64,000 bases of DNA from JANQJA01 sp040880285. GTDB taxonomy: Bacteria; Pseudomonadota; Gammaproteobacteria; Pseudomonadales; Azotimanducaceae. The notes below the pieces were generated by a model. That model made no database searches, was not told where the DNA came from, and saw only the letters and a program-made list of their open reading frames with translations. Both the position numbers and the translations under genes were made by a program. The DNA is taken from contig JBBDIT010000041.1 in assembly GCA_040880285.1 (NCBI GenBank), positions 45,477 to 109,476 on the forward strand, given 5' to 3'. Shown piece after piece: positions 49,237-59,282 of this stretch (positions within the stretch are counted from its first letter, which is position 1; every line of letters begins with the position of its first letter).

Positions 49237-51075
49237 GTGATTGATCATATCTACCTGGTACCGCTACTTCCCCTGGTCGGGTTCGCACTGCTGTTTATTA
49301 CGGCTGGACAACTACCGCGTCCCTGGGTGGCGGCCATTGGTGTCGGCTCTGTCGGACTTTCCGCGCTTATCGTGTTGATCGTCGGCTATGAAATGTTATT
49401 GGCAGGTGCAAGTCCAGTCGTCATTTCGCTTTATAACTGGTTCTCGGTAGGGGGGTTTGTGCCGGGACTGAGCTTTTACGTTGACGGTCTGGCGCTGACG
49501 ATGATGCTGGTGATCACCGGCGTTGGCTTTTTGATTCATGTGTATTCGTCCCTGTTTATGTACGAGGATGCTGATTACAGCCGTTTCTTTGCCTACATGA
49601 ACCTGTTTGTCAGCGCCATGTTGGTATTAGTGCTGGCTGACAATCTCCTGCTCCTGTATCTGGGTTGGGAAGGTGTTGGTCTTTGTAGTTACCTGCTAGT
49701 GGGATTCTGGTACCAGGACCCTGCCAACGGCGCGGCGGCGCGAAAAGCCTTTGTCGTGACCAGGGTTGGCGATACGTTCATGGCCCTGGGATTATTTTTA
49801 TTGTTCCTGCATCTTGGAACCCTGGACATTCAGCCGGCAATGCAGCTTGCCAGCGCAACCTGGCAATCCGGGGATGTGATTCCAACCATTGCTGCATTGC
49901 TGCTGGTAGGTGGTGCAGTTGGCAAGTCAGCGCAGTTGCCGTTACAAACCTGGCTACCCGATGCAATGGCGGGTCCAACGCCTGTGTCTGCATTGATTCA
50001 TGCGGCAACTATGGTGACAGCGGGCGTCTATCTTATTGCTCGAACCCATGAGCTGTTCCTGCTTTCACCGACGGCCCAGTTCGTGGTTGCAATCATCGGC
50101 GTGGCAACTTTGCTGGTAGCTGCATTCAGTGCTTTGGTGCAGACCGATATCAAGAGAATCCTGGCGTTTTCTACCATCTCCCAGATCGGTTATATGTTCC
50201 TGGCACTGGGTGTGGGGGCATGGTCGGCCGGGATATTCCATCTGGTGACCCATGCCTTTTTCAAGGCGCTGCTTTTCCTGGGTGCCGGTGCTGTCATCTA
50301 TAGCCTGCATCATGAACACAATATTTTCAGGATGGGCGGGCTACGCAGAAGGTTGCCGGTGGCGTTCCTGAGTTTTGTGATCGGGAGCGCAGCCCTGGCG
50401 GCGCTACCTCTGACTTCCGGTTTTGTGAGCAAGGACGCAATCCTGCTCGCCGCATTTGAGTCTCCGCATGCGGGGCCTGCATTGTGGCTCGGTGGTTTGT
50501 TAGGCGCGCTTCTGACGTCAATTTACAGTTTTCGGTTGGTGTTCACGGTGTTTTTTGGTCCGGTCCGGACGGAGCCTGATGCGCCAGCGGGGCTGCCGAT
50601 GGCGATACCACTGGTTATTCTTTGTGTGTTGTCCATTGTCGGTGGTCTGTTCCAGATCCCGGTGGACGCTGTATTTCCAGAAGCACGCGAGTCTCTCCAT
50701 GAAGGTGCAATTCCCATTGTTACCCTTGCAGTTCCCATTATCGGTGTCATTCTCGCGTATTTTATGTTTCTCGACCAAAGAATCCGTATTGCCCCGCTGG
50801 TGGAGTCGTCTGTGGGCAGGGCCCTTGGCCGATTCTGGTTGAGTCACTGGGCCATGGACTGGCTATATGATCGGATATTTGTGGTTCCCTACACATTTGT
50901 TGCGCGGATCAACCAGGCCGACGTGGTCGACACGGTCTACAACGGTACTGCCACGATCACTCGCCGGTTGCACCATCTGGCGTCCTTGACCCAGACGGGT
51001 CAACTGAGGCGTTACGTGACAATGATGACGGTCGGGCTAATCCTGCTGGTTGCTATCCTGTTGGGGGTCCGCTGA
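49237..51075 (+). CDS. nuoL: NADH-quinone oxidoreductase subunit L
   Basis: A 612-residue proton-pumping antiporter-like subunit with about 14 helices and the long lateral helix at its C-terminus. Conserved pieces are YLGWEGVGLCSYLLVGFWY, KSAQLPLQTWLPDAMAGPTP (key Lys), STISQIGYMFLALGVG and LVTHAFFKALLFLGAGAVI. It starts with GTG 49237, 2 bases after nuoK. It is the first of three related pump subunits in the order L, M, N. Confidence 0.95.
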   Translation: MIDHIYLVPLLPLVGFALLFITAGQLPRPWVAAIGVGSVGLSALIVLIVGYEMLLAGASPVVISLYNWFSVGGFVPGLSFYVDGLALTMMLVITGVGFLIHVYSSLFMYEDADYSRFFAYMNLFVSAMLVLVLADNLLLLYLGWEGVGLCSYLLVGFWYQDPANGAAARKAFVVTRVGDTFMALGLFLLFLHLGTLDIQPAMQLASATWQSGDVIPTIAALLLVGGAVGKSAQLPLQTWLPDAMAGPTPVSALIHAATMVTAGVYLIARTHELFLLSPTAQFVVAIIGVATLLVAAFSALVQTDIKRILAFSTISQIGYMFLALGVGAWSAGIFHLVTHAFFKALLFLGAGAVIYSLHHEHNIFRMGGLRRRLPVAFLSFVIGSAALAALPLTSGFVSKDAILLAAFESPHAGPALWLGGLLGALLTSIYSFRLVFTVFFGPVRTEPDAPAGLPMAIPLVILCVLSIVGGLFQIPVDAVFPEARESLHEGAIPIVTLAVPIIGVILAYFMFLDQRIRIAPLVESSVGRALGRFWLSHWAMDWLYDRIFVVPYTFVARINQADVVDTVYNGTATITRRLHHLASLTQTGQLRRYVTMMTVGLILLVAILLGVR

Positions 51076-51077
51076 CC

Positions 51078-52601
51078 ATGTTGCTTTGGGCTACCATCCT
51101 TGTCCTTCTCGCCGGGGGTGCTATCGCCTGGTTAGCGGAGGCCTGGAACAAGGACTTGCCACGCTGGGTGTCGGTAGGTTCGATTGTGATCGCCGGACTC
51201 TTGATGGTGCCGCTTTTTGTTTCGACGCCGCAAACAGTACTTCTGGCCGACACTGAATCCGAGTGGCTGGCGGTGTCTTCATCCACCTGGATTCCGAGGT
51301 TCGGCATTACCTTGCTTGTAGGCATCGACGGGCTGAGCCTGCTTATGGTGGCCCTTACCCTATTGCTGGGTGTGGTCGCGGTGGCCTCGTCCTGGTCCGA
51401 AATCGACTATCGACCGGGTTTTTTCCAGTTTAACCTGATGTGGACGCTCGCGGGGGTCGTGGGTGTTTTTGTGGCGCTGGATCTATTTTTGTTCTTTCTG
51501 TTCTGGGAAGTCATGTTGATTCCCATGTACTTTCTGATTGCCATCTGGGGGCATGAAGAACGTGGCTACGCGGCCATGAAGTTCTTTCTTTTTACACAGG
51601 TCAGTGGGCTGCTGATGCTGGTGTCAATTGTGGCGCTGGTTCTCGTGCACCACAGTAACAGCGGTGTCCTGACATTCAATTATTTTGACCTCCTCGGTAT
51701 CCCCATCTCTGAAGGGGTTGCTTTTTATCTGATGCTCGGTTTTTTCATTGCATTCGTGGTCAAGCTTCCAGGATTTCCCTTCCATACCTGGTTGCCGGAC
51801 GCCCACACCCAGGCACCGACGGCTGCCAGTGTCCTTTTAGCGGGCATACTGCTCAAGACCGGTGCCTACGGCCTGATCCGGTTTACGGTGCCGCTTTTCC
51901 CCGGCGCTGCGATTGAAATTGCACAATTTGCGATGGTCCTCGGGGTTGTCGGGATCATCTATGGGGCAATCCTCGCGTTCGCCCAGACCGACTTCAAGCG
52001 TCTGGTGGCTTACAGTTCGGTCAGCCATATGGGGTTTGTCCTCCTGGGCGTCTACGCCTGGAATGAACTGACCTTGCAGGGTTCGGTCATGCAGATGGTC
52101 GCGCATGGCCTTTCCACGGCGGCGCTCTTCATGCTGGCAGGAGCCTTGCAGCACAGGCTCCATACTCGCGACATGTCGAAGATGGGTGGACTCTGGCAAG
52201 ACATGCCGCGGATGGGTGCAATCGCGATGTTCTTTTTTGTGGCATCACTGGGAATGCCGGGCCTGGGTAATTTTGTTGGTGAATTCCTGGTCCTGCTGGG
52301 GGCTTTCAAGGTGAATATTGTCATCACCGTTATAGCCAGTATCGGGCTGATATCAGCCGCCATTTATGCGTTGATTGCGATGCAAAAAGTTTTCCAGGGA
52401 GCGCCCACCGCAGGGCGCGCACTCAACGACCTCGATACCCGCGAGGTGCTGGTGATGGTGCTTATGATGCTGGGACTTGTGGGGCTTGGCATGTACCCAC
52501 AGCCGGTATTTGACCTGGTCGATCCGGTGCTTGCGAGTTTGTATGAATTCTCCGGCGCCGCTGAGGGCACGCAAGGTGCCTGGACAGGAGACGGACAATG
52601 A
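51078..52601 (+). CDS. nuoM: NADH-quinone oxidoreductase subunit M
   Basis: A 507-residue proton-pumping subunit. LFLFFLFWEVMLIPMYFLIA (with the essential Glu), VVKLPGFPFHTWLPDAHTQA (essential Lys and the HTWLPD motif) and VAYSSVSHMGFVLLGVYAW identify it. ATG 51078 follows 2 bases after nuoL. Its stop overlaps the nuoN start by 4 bases. Confidence 0.95.
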   Translation: MLLWATILVLLAGGAIAWLAEAWNKDLPRWVSVGSIVIAGLLMVPLFVSTPQTVLLADTESEWLAVSSSTWIPRFGITLLVGIDGLSLLMVALTLLLGVVAVASSWSEIDYRPGFFQFNLMWTLAGVVGVFVALDLFLFFLFWEVMLIPMYFLIAIWGHEERGYAAMKFFLFTQVSGLLMLVSIVALVLVHHSNSGVLTFNYFDLLGIPISEGVAFYLMLGFFIAFVVKLPGFPFHTWLPDAHTQAPTAASVLLAGILLKTGAYGLIRFTVPLFPGAAIEIAQFAMVLGVVGIIYGAILAFAQTDFKRLVAYSSVSHMGFVLLGVYAWNELTLQGSVMQMVAHGLSTAALFMLAGALQHRLHTRDMSKMGGLWQDMPRMGAIAMFFFVASLGMPGLGNFVGEFLVLLGAFKVNIVITVIASIGLISAAIYALIAMQKVFQGAPTAGRALNDLDTREVLVMVLMMLGLVGLGMYPQPVFDLVDPVLASLYEFSGAAEGTQGAWTGDGQ

Positions 52602-54058
52602 GTGCTGCAGAACTTTACGTACTGCTGCCGGTTATTGTCTTGTCGGGCACGATCTGTGTCTTGTTACTTGCGATCGCGTTCGCTCGAAACTTCAATGTGA
52701 GTGTAGTGATCTCGGTACTGGGATTGCTAACGACGCTCGCGACGATTCCACTGGTGCTCGCTGCCGGGCCGACCCAGGTGACACCGCTTATTCGGGTCGA
52801 TGCCTTTGGGCTTATGTTTACCGGCCTGATCCTGCTTGCGTGCCTTGCGGTTAGCTTGCTGGCGTTCGACTACTTCAGGAACCGGGGGGAATTGCAGGAC
52901 GAATTTTTCGTTCTATTGCTATCATCGGCGCTAGGCGGCGCCATACTTACCATGAGCACACACTTTGCCGCCTTTATACTGGGTCTTGAGTTACTGGGCG
53001 TGTCGCTGTACGCGATGATTTCCTACCCGGCAAAGGGATTGTCGAGTCTCGAAGCAGCGCTCAAGTACCTGATCCTGTCGGGCGTGTCGTCCGCATTTAT
53101 CCTGTTTGGCATTGCACTGGTGTTTGCGATCACCGGTACGATGGACTTTGCCACGCTTAAGAACTTTGCAGGTGTTGAGGCTCCGGATCAAGGATACGGA
53201 CTTATGCTTATGGCCGGATTTGCCATGTTGTTGGCGGGAGTCATGTTCAAGTTGTCGCTGGTGCCATTTCATATGTGGACACCTGATGTGTATGAGGGGG
53301 CGCCGGCACCGGTCACCGCGTTTGTAGCCACGGTTTCCAAGGGTGCGATCTTTGCGGTCTTGTTGCGCTTCATGTGGACCACGCGATTCTATGAGTATGA
53401 AGCGGTTCTGGCTGGTCTCTCAATGGTTGCCATTGCGTCGATGCTGGTTGGTAACCTGCTGGCGTTACTGCAGGATAATGTGAAACGCGTGTTGGCCTAC
53501 TCTTCCATTGCGCACCTGGGCTATTTGTTGGTCGCACTCATAGCAGGCGGCGTCACAGGTGGTAAGGAACTCGCCGTAGAGGCATCCAGTGTATTTCTGG
53601 TGGCCTACTTTATCACGACGCTGGGGGCGTTCGGTGTCGTTAGCGCTATGTCCCATGACGAGCTGGAGCGCGACGCGGATATGCTGGTGGCTTATCAAGG
53701 CCTGGTCTGGAGGCGACCCCTGTTAGCACTGGTGTTTTCCGCCATGTTGTTATCCCTTGCGGGCATTCCGCTCACAGTAGGTTTTATCGGCAAGTTCTAC
53801 CTGTTCATCGCGGGCGTTGACAGCCAGATGTGGGTGCTGATTGCGACACTGATAGTGGGCAGTGGTATCGGGCTTTATTACTATTTAAGGATCATCTTTA
53901 CGATGATCAGTAGGCCAGGGGATGTAGTAACCGATGGTGTATCGCCCCTTACCAGCAGTTGGGTTGTAGTGACTTTGACAGTGGTGCTGGTGTGGTTGGG
54001 AGTGTATCCGACACCGCTTATAGCACTGATAACGGAGATGATTGACTCGTTGGTATAA
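52598..54058 (+). CDS. nuoN: NADH-quinone oxidoreductase subunit N
   Basis: A 486-residue proton-pumping subunit, last gene of the nuo operon. LGLELLGVSLYAMISYPAKG contains the conserved Glu, KLSLVPFHMWTPDVYEGAPA the lysine and the HMWTPD motif, and VLAYSSIAHLGYLLVALIAG the second channel. It starts ATGA, overlapping nuoM. A CBS-domain gene follows only 22 bases later, possibly read through from the same transcript. Confidence 0.95.
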   Translation: MSAAELYVLLPVIVLSGTICVLLLAIAFARNFNVSVVISVLGLLTTLATIPLVLAAGPTQVTPLIRVDAFGLMFTGLILLACLAVSLLAFDYFRNRGELQDEFFVLLLSSALGGAILTMSTHFAAFILGLELLGVSLYAMISYPAKGLSSLEAALKYLILSGVSSAFILFGIALVFAITGTMDFATLKNFAGVEAPDQGYGLMLMAGFAMLLAGVMFKLSLVPFHMWTPDVYEGAPAPVTAFVATVSKGAIFAVLLRFMWTTRFYEYEAVLAGLSMVAIASMLVGNLLALLQDNVKRVLAYSSIAHLGYLLVALIAGGVTGGKELAVEASSVFLVAYFITTLGAFGVVSAMSHDELERDADMLVAYQGLVWRRPLLALVFSAMLLSLAGIPLTVGFIGKFYLFIAGVDSQMWVLIATLIVGSGIGLYYYLRIIFTMISRPGDVVTDGVSPLTSSWVVVTLTVVLVWLGVYPTPLIALITEMIDSLV

Positions 54059-54080
54059 CATGCGAGATGAGAGGGATGCC

Positions 54081-54506
54081 ATGTTGAAATCGGTAGAAGT
54101 GCGTGAATATATGCTAAGCAAGCCTGTGAAGGCCAGGCCGGAAATGACGATATATGAGGCTTGTCACCTGATCCTGGCCAATAAAATTTCAGGTCTTGCG
54201 GTGGTCGATGATGACGACAATCTCGTGGGGATGCTTTCGGAACTCGATTGCCTGCGCGCTATTGTAAGTAACGTTTACAATGACGGTGATCCCGGTGCTG
54301 CATTGGTGGGGGATTTCATGACGACGGAAGTCGAAGTCAATCATCCCCATGATGGTATTATCGATGTGGCGTCGTCCATGCTGGACCACAAGCATCGGCG
54401 GCGACCGGTGGTGGTAGACGGAAAGCTCGTTGGGCAGCTGACTTGCCGACAGATACTAAAGGCGATCAAAGATTTCGCTGGCCCCGAGGATCCGACAGAA
54501 AGATAG
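54081..54506 (+). CDS. CBS-domain pair protein
   Basis: A 141-residue cytoplasmic protein formed of two CBS domains: KPVKARPEMTIYEACHLILA to GMLSELDCLRAIV, then FMTTEVEVNHPHDGIIDVAS to LVGQLTCRQILKAI. CBS pairs usually bind AMP, ATP or SAM and regulate a partner. ATG 54081 has a gagaggg site; an in-frame ATG at 54060 lies inside a poor context. It follows nuoN closely and precedes rimK by 240 bases in which I see no gene. Its partner is unknown. Confidence 0.85.
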   Translation: MLKSVEVREYMLSKPVKARPEMTIYEACHLILANKISGLAVVDDDDNLVGMLSELDCLRAIVSNVYNDGDPGAALVGDFMTTEVEVNHPHDGIIDVASSMLDHKHRRRPVVVDGKLVGQLTCRQILKAIKDFAGPEDPTER

Positions 54507-54746
54507 GTAGTGAACGTGAACCGGTTTGGAATCGCGTGGGATGGACGCGACACGCACAGGGATGCAACAGCATCGCACAAGGGCTGGTTGCTACCGTTTC
54601 ACCAGAGGACAGACAATTCAAACTGAACCACGACTGAAAGCCCCGGGTCCTTTGCTTTCTTACGGCCAGATGTTAGATTTGCTGTCTTCGTGTATTCCCT
54701 TATCTGGGAATATCCAATCCATTATTTACTCGAGGCAACTGCGACG

Positions 54747-55652
54747 ATGAAAATTGCGCTGTTATCACGAAACAGACACCTGTATTCAACGAGGAGACTC
54801 ATTGAGGCCGCCGAAGAACGCGGGCACGAGATACGAGTGCTGGACGTGCTGAGATGCTATATGAATGTCACGTCGCATCGACCCTCAATCCACTATCGTG
54901 GTGAGGAGCTTGAGACATTTGACGCGGTCATTCCGCGTATTGGAGCGTCCGTCACGTTTTATGGTACTTCAGTTCTGCGCCAGTTCGAGATGATGGGTAC
55001 CTACCCGTTGAACGAGTCAGTTGCGCTGTCGCGCTCACGCGACAAATTGCGCGCGTTACAGCTGTTGTCTCGTCGTGGTATTGGTCTGCCAATTACTGGC
55101 TTTGCTAACAAACCGGACGATATCCAGGACCTGATCAAGATGGTTGGTGGTGCGCCGTTGGTAATTAAACTGTTGCAGGGAACCCAGGGCATTGGCGTCG
55201 TGTTGGCAGAGACGCGCAAGGCCGCCGAAAGTGTCATCGAATCATTTCTGGGGCTAAATGCCAGTGTCCTGGTGCAGGAATACATCAAGGAAGCCGGTGG
55301 TGCCGATATTCGTTGCCTTGTCATTGGTGACAAGGTGGTTGCTTCCATGAAACGGCAGGCAAAGGATGGTGAGTTCAGATCCAACATTCATCGTGGTGGT
55401 CAGGCGAGCCTCATTCGAATTACGCCGGAAGAACGTTCTACCGCGGTGCGCGCAGCGCAAACCATGGGACTCAATGTCTGTGGTGTCGACATTCTAAGGT
55501 CCAACCATGGGCCGGTCGTGATGGAAGTCAATTCTTCTCCCGGCCTTGAAGGGATCGAGACGGCGACCAACAAGGATGTCGCGGGACAGGTAATTGACTG
55601 GCTTGAAAAACATCACAAGCACGGCAAGACCCGTACCCGCGGTAAGGGTTAA
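54747..55652 (+). CDS. rimK: RimK, ATP-grasp alpha-L-glutamate ligase
   Basis: A 301-residue ATP-grasp ligase that adds glutamate residues to the C-terminus of ribosomal protein S6, or makes poly-glutamate. ATP-grasp landmarks are APLVIKLLQGTQGIGVVLAE, VLVQEYIKEAGGADIRCLVI, FRSNIHRGGQAS and VVMEVNSSPGLEGIE. ATG 54747 opens MKIALLSRNRHLYSTRRL, the standard N-terminus; the 19 codons before it are not family-like. It ends convergent with the Rieske gene, with stops one base apart. Confidence 0.93.
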   Translation: MKIALLSRNRHLYSTRRLIEAAEERGHEIRVLDVLRCYMNVTSHRPSIHYRGEELETFDAVIPRIGASVTFYGTSVLRQFEMMGTYPLNESVALSRSRDKLRALQLLSRRGIGLPITGFANKPDDIQDLIKMVGGAPLVIKLLQGTQGIGVVLAETRKAAESVIESFLGLNASVLVQEYIKEAGGADIRCLVIGDKVVASMKRQAKDGEFRSNIHRGGQASLIRITPEERSTAVRAAQTMGLNVCGVDILRSNHGPVVMEVNSSPGLEGIETATNKDVAGQVIDWLEKHHKHGKTRTRGKG

Positions 55653-55653
55653 G

Positions 55654-55971
55654 CTAGCCGCTCACGGCGATGGCGATGGTACCGCCTTCAACTTTTACCG
55701 GATAAGTCCTGATGGGTTCGAAAGCAGGTGGTGCTGCGACGCTGCCATCATGCAACCTGAATTCTGCACCATGGTACGGGCAGGTGATGCAACCGTTTCG
55801 CATTTCACCGCCTTCAAGCGTAAATTCTGCATGGGAACACAGGTAAGCAATGGCAAAGTATTCGCCGCCATGTTGGCACAGCAGAATTTCTTCACCGCCA
55901 AGCTCCACATACATCTGGCTTCCTTCGCTCAACTCGGAGGTCGCAGCGACTACATAAAATCCGTCTGGCAT
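55654..55971 (-). CDS. Rieske [2Fe-2S] ferredoxin-like protein
   Basis: A 105-residue stand-alone Rieske domain. The cluster ligands are in AYLCSHAEF (Cys and His) and ITCPYHGAEFRL (Cys and His), 16 residues apart. It resembles NirD-like and dioxygenase ferredoxin subunits, which pass electrons to an oxygenase. No oxygenase alpha subunit is next to it, so the partner is unknown. The start is ATG 55971. The 207 bases to hmgA would hold divergent promoters. Confidence 0.9.
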   Translation of the reverse strand: MPDGFYVVAATSELSEGSQMYVELGGEEILLCQHGGEYFAIAYLCSHAEFTLEGGEMRNGCITCPYHGAEFRLHDGSVAAPPAFEPIRTYPVKVEGGTIAIAVSG

Positions 55972-56178
55972 CTCGTCCCGATTTTGTTCAAAAGTTCAGT
56001 ATCCTGCGTGGATTTTCCGGCTGGTTCAAGTGGTCTTTTCCTGAGTCGAAAACATTTAGTCGGCAGGATGCTAGTGTGCAACAATTGGTTGATATGAGGT
56101 AACCTGATTGCGATCGACCACTATCTTACACCCTCTTACGAGGAGGCTGTGCTGAAGGGTTGCTTTACAGGAGGAACC

Positions 56179-57318
56179 ATGAGTTCAAAAAAGTGGATTG
56201 GATTTCCGATCCAGGAAGGCGAGGTGTCACGACAGGCGCATGCAGATTTGCCGCAAGGGACTTACGAGAGAGAACTGGGCCGCGAGGGTTTCTTTGGTCC
56301 CGTCTCCCACATGCATCATCGGCACCCGCCCACTGGCTGGATCAATTGGGAAGGGCCTCTGCGGCCAAGGGCGTTTGACTTAAATGGTTTATTTACCCCG
56401 GTGACGTCTCCATTTGATGGTGTTGTCGTCCTTTCGAACCAGGATTGCGTTATCCGCGTGTGGACGCTTACTTCTTCCATGACTCATCTCGTGCGAAACA
56501 GTGATGGTGACGATCTTTTGTTCATTCATAAAGGGGAAGGTGAGTTTTATTGCGACTACGGCCACTTATCAATAACCGATGGTGACTACATCGTTATTCC
56601 CCGTGGTACCGCATGGAGAATTGACACAAGTGAAAGCCTTATGGTCTACAACATTGAAAATGTTGACGGCGCATACATGTTACCTGACAAGGGTATGCTG
56701 GGTCCGAATGCGATCTTTGATGCTGCTGTATTGCGACATCCTGAAATCGACAATGTATTCAAGGCGCAACAGTCAGAGGAGACCTGGCAGGTTCATATCA
56801 AACGTGACGGAATGCTCAGTAAAGTGACCTTTCCGTTTAATCCCCTGGACGCGGTAGGCTGGCATGGTGATAACACGGTAGTCAAACTTAACTGGCGAGA
56901 TATTCGGCCAGTGATCAGCCATCGGTATCACTTGCCACCGTCGGTACATACGACGTTCGTCGGTAAGGGGTTCGTAGTCTGCACTTTTTGCCCTCGCCCG
57001 GTTGAGTCTGATGAGGGTGCGCTAAAGGTTCCGTTCTATCACAACAATGACGACTATGATGAAGTCCTGTTTTATCATCGGGGCAATTTCTTTAGTCGAG
57101 ACAACATAGAAGAGGGTATGTTGACCTTCCATCCTTGTGGATTTGCTCACGGGCCCCACCCGAAGGCGCTCAAAAAAAGTATCGAAGACCCGGCAACGTT
57201 TATCGACGAGGTTGCGGTCATGGTGGACACTCGCAGCTCACTCGATCCCTCCGATGCTGCCATGGCAGTTGAAAATAAAGCCTATGTTGATTCCTGGAAG
57301 TCGCCGGGAGCCGAATAA
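56179..57318 (+). CDS. hmgA: homogentisate 1,2-dioxygenase (short form)
   Basis: A 379-residue iron dioxygenase that opens the ring of homogentisate to maleylacetoacetate in tyrosine and phenylalanine breakdown. It is a double cupin. GPVSHMHHRHPPTGWINWEG is at the N-terminus, DDLLFIHKGEGEFYCDYGHL in the first cupin, and the iron site is around FYHNNDDYDEVLFYHRGNFF and LTFHPCGFAHGPHP. It is shorter than the roughly 430-residue HmgA of pseudomonads and matches the compact form of some marine bacteria. An aggagga site precedes ATG 56179. Its stop shares a base with the start of aacS. Confidence 0.88.
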   Translation: MSSKKWIGFPIQEGEVSRQAHADLPQGTYERELGREGFFGPVSHMHHRHPPTGWINWEGPLRPRAFDLNGLFTPVTSPFDGVVVLSNQDCVIRVWTLTSSMTHLVRNSDGDDLLFIHKGEGEFYCDYGHLSITDGDYIVIPRGTAWRIDTSESLMVYNIENVDGAYMLPDKGMLGPNAIFDAAVLRHPEIDNVFKAQQSEETWQVHIKRDGMLSKVTFPFNPLDAVGWHGDNTVVKLNWRDIRPVISHRYHLPPSVHTTFVGKGFVVCTFCPRPVESDEGALKVPFYHNNDDYDEVLFYHRGNFFSRDNIEEGMLTFHPCGFAHGPHPKALKKSIEDPATFIDEVAVMVDTRSSLDPSDAAMAVENKAYVDSWKSPGAE

Positions 57319-59255
57319 TGACCGAGCCTCTTTGGTCACCTGATCCGCTCATGGTTGAAGGGCTACAAATGACCCGGTTCCAAAAGGAAATGGGTGCGAG
57401 CGACTATGCCACGCTTCACCGCAGGAGCATTGATGACAAGGTGGCGTTCTGGTCTAAAGTCTGGGACTTTTGTGGGGTTGTCGGTGATAAGGGGACACGC
57501 GTACTTGAAAACCAAGACGCCATGCCCGGCGCACGATGGTTTCCTGATGGGCGACTGAACTTTGCAGAAAATCTGTTGAAGCACGCCGGCGAATACCGTG
57601 ATGATAAACCCGCCATCGTCTCAATTCTGGAAAATGGCCAGCGGCAAGTACTATCGGGTACTGAACTTTACGCTCGATCCACTGCACTCGCCGCCTGGCT
57701 CAAGGACCGGGGAATCGTTCCCGGTGACCGGGTAGCGGCCTTTATGCCTAACGTCGCGGAAACGGTCATCGCCATGCTGGCGACAGGCAGCATCGGGGCC
57801 ACGTTTTCATCCTGTTCACCGGATTTTGGCATACAGGGCGTGCTCGACCGGTTTGGCCAGATTTCACCGAAAATTCTCGTGTGTGCAGACGGTTACTTCT
57901 ACGGCGGCAAACAGCTGGGCTGTGTTGATCGTATTAACGCGATCGTTGCGGCAGTGGATTCCATTGACCATGTGCTGCTGGTTAACATCGTCGATGATGC
58001 GCCACACCTTGCTGTTGATGTTCCGGTCCACGATTTTAGCCGTCTATGCCAGGGTGCCGTGAAGTTTGAATTTGAACGTTTTCTGTTTGCCCATCCGCTC
58101 TACATCATGTACTCCTCGGGGACGACAGGGACGCCCAAATGTATTGTCCACGGTGCTGGCGGGACCTTGTTGCAGCATCTCAAAGAACATCAGTTACACG
58201 TCGGTCTCAGCCCGGACGACGTAATCTTTTACTTCACAACCTGTGGTTGGATGATGTGGAACTGGTTAGTATCGGGCCTTGCCAGTGGCGCGACAATTGT
58301 TTTGTATGACGGTTCACCGTTTTACCCGGATGCTAATGCTATGTTCGATATGGCGCAGGTCGAAGGAGTGACTGTATTCGGTACCAGCGCAAAATTTATA
58401 GCAAGTGCGGAAAAGGCAGAAGTGACACCAGCGTCGACTCACAACCTCGAAAAAATTCACACCATTCTTTCTACTGGATCGCCATTGGCTCACGAAAGCT
58501 TCCGATACGTTTATCGGGACATCAAGCAAGACGTATGCCTGTCTTCAATCTCCGGTGGTACCGATATTATTTCATGTTTCGCCCTGGGTAATCGGGCGTT
58601 GCCGGTATACGAAGGGGAGCTACAGTGCGTGGGGCTTGGTATGGATGTGCACATCTATAACGACCAGGGAAAGAGAGTTACAGAGGAAAAAGGCGAACTG
58701 GTTTGCACGTCGCCGTTTGTGTCCATGCCAATCGGCTTCTGGAATGATGAGACCGGAGCGAAATATCGTGATGCTTACTTCAGCCGCTTTCCAGGTGTCT
58801 GGGCACATGGAGATTACGGGGAAATTACCAGCACTGGCGGGATGATCATCTATGGTCGTTCTGATGCCGTTCTGAATCCGGGTGGGGTTCGCATCGGTAC
58901 GGCTGAGATCTATCGCCAGGTTGAGAAGGTCGATGAAGTCGTAGATGCAATTTGTGTGGACCAGGAGTGGGGAGGTGATGTCCGCATCATATTGTTTGTG
59001 GTACTTCGGGAGGGGCTTGACTTGACGCCCCGGTTAGTTGACCGGATCAAGCAGGTGATTCGGGAGAATACGACACCGCGGCATGTGCCGACACGTATCC
59101 TCTCGGTATCCGATGTACCACGCACCATCAGCGGTAAAATTGTGGAACTGGCGGTACGTAACGTGATCCACGGGAGACCGGTTGCGAATACCGATGCACT
59201 GGCTAATCCCGAGGCGCTTGATGAGTTTCGAAATCGTCCTGAGCTTGTTACCTAG
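57318..59255 (+). CDS. aacS: acetoacetate-CoA ligase
   Basis: A 645-residue AMP-forming ligase that activates acetoacetate to acetoacetyl-CoA. Its family has its own N-terminal block (ARWFPDGRLNFAENLLKH). The P-loop-like IMYSSGTTGTPKCIVHGAGG is at about residue 263, and TTCGWMMWNWLVSGLASGA and SISGGTDIISCFALGNRALP follow. A7/A8 are HGDYGEITSTGGMIIYGRSD and the C-terminal SDVPRTISGKIVELAVRNVI bears the catalytic Lys. It overlaps hmgA by one base, so it recovers the acetoacetate released by homogentisate breakdown. This functional match raises confidence in both calls. Confidence 0.95.
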   Translation: MTEPLWSPDPLMVEGLQMTRFQKEMGASDYATLHRRSIDDKVAFWSKVWDFCGVVGDKGTRVLENQDAMPGARWFPDGRLNFAENLLKHAGEYRDDKPAIVSILENGQRQVLSGTELYARSTALAAWLKDRGIVPGDRVAAFMPNVAETVIAMLATGSIGATFSSCSPDFGIQGVLDRFGQISPKILVCADGYFYGGKQLGCVDRINAIVAAVDSIDHVLLVNIVDDAPHLAVDVPVHDFSRLCQGAVKFEFERFLFAHPLYIMYSSGTTGTPKCIVHGAGGTLLQHLKEHQLHVGLSPDDVIFYFTTCGWMMWNWLVSGLASGATIVLYDGSPFYPDANAMFDMAQVEGVTVFGTSAKFIASAEKAEVTPASTHNLEKIHTILSTGSPLAHESFRYVYRDIKQDVCLSSISGGTDIISCFALGNRALPVYEGELQCVGLGMDVHIYNDQGKRVTEEKGELVCTSPFVSMPIGFWNDETGAKYRDAYFSRFPGVWAHGDYGEITSTGGMIIYGRSDAVLNPGGVRIGTAEIYRQVEKVDEVVDAICVDQEWGGDVRIILFVVLREGLDLTPRLVDRIKQVIRENTTPRHVPTRILSVSDVPRTISGKIVELAVRNVIHGRPVANTDALANPEALDEFRNRPELVT

Positions 59256-59282
59256 ACGGATACGGGAGCCTGCTTGTCAGCG

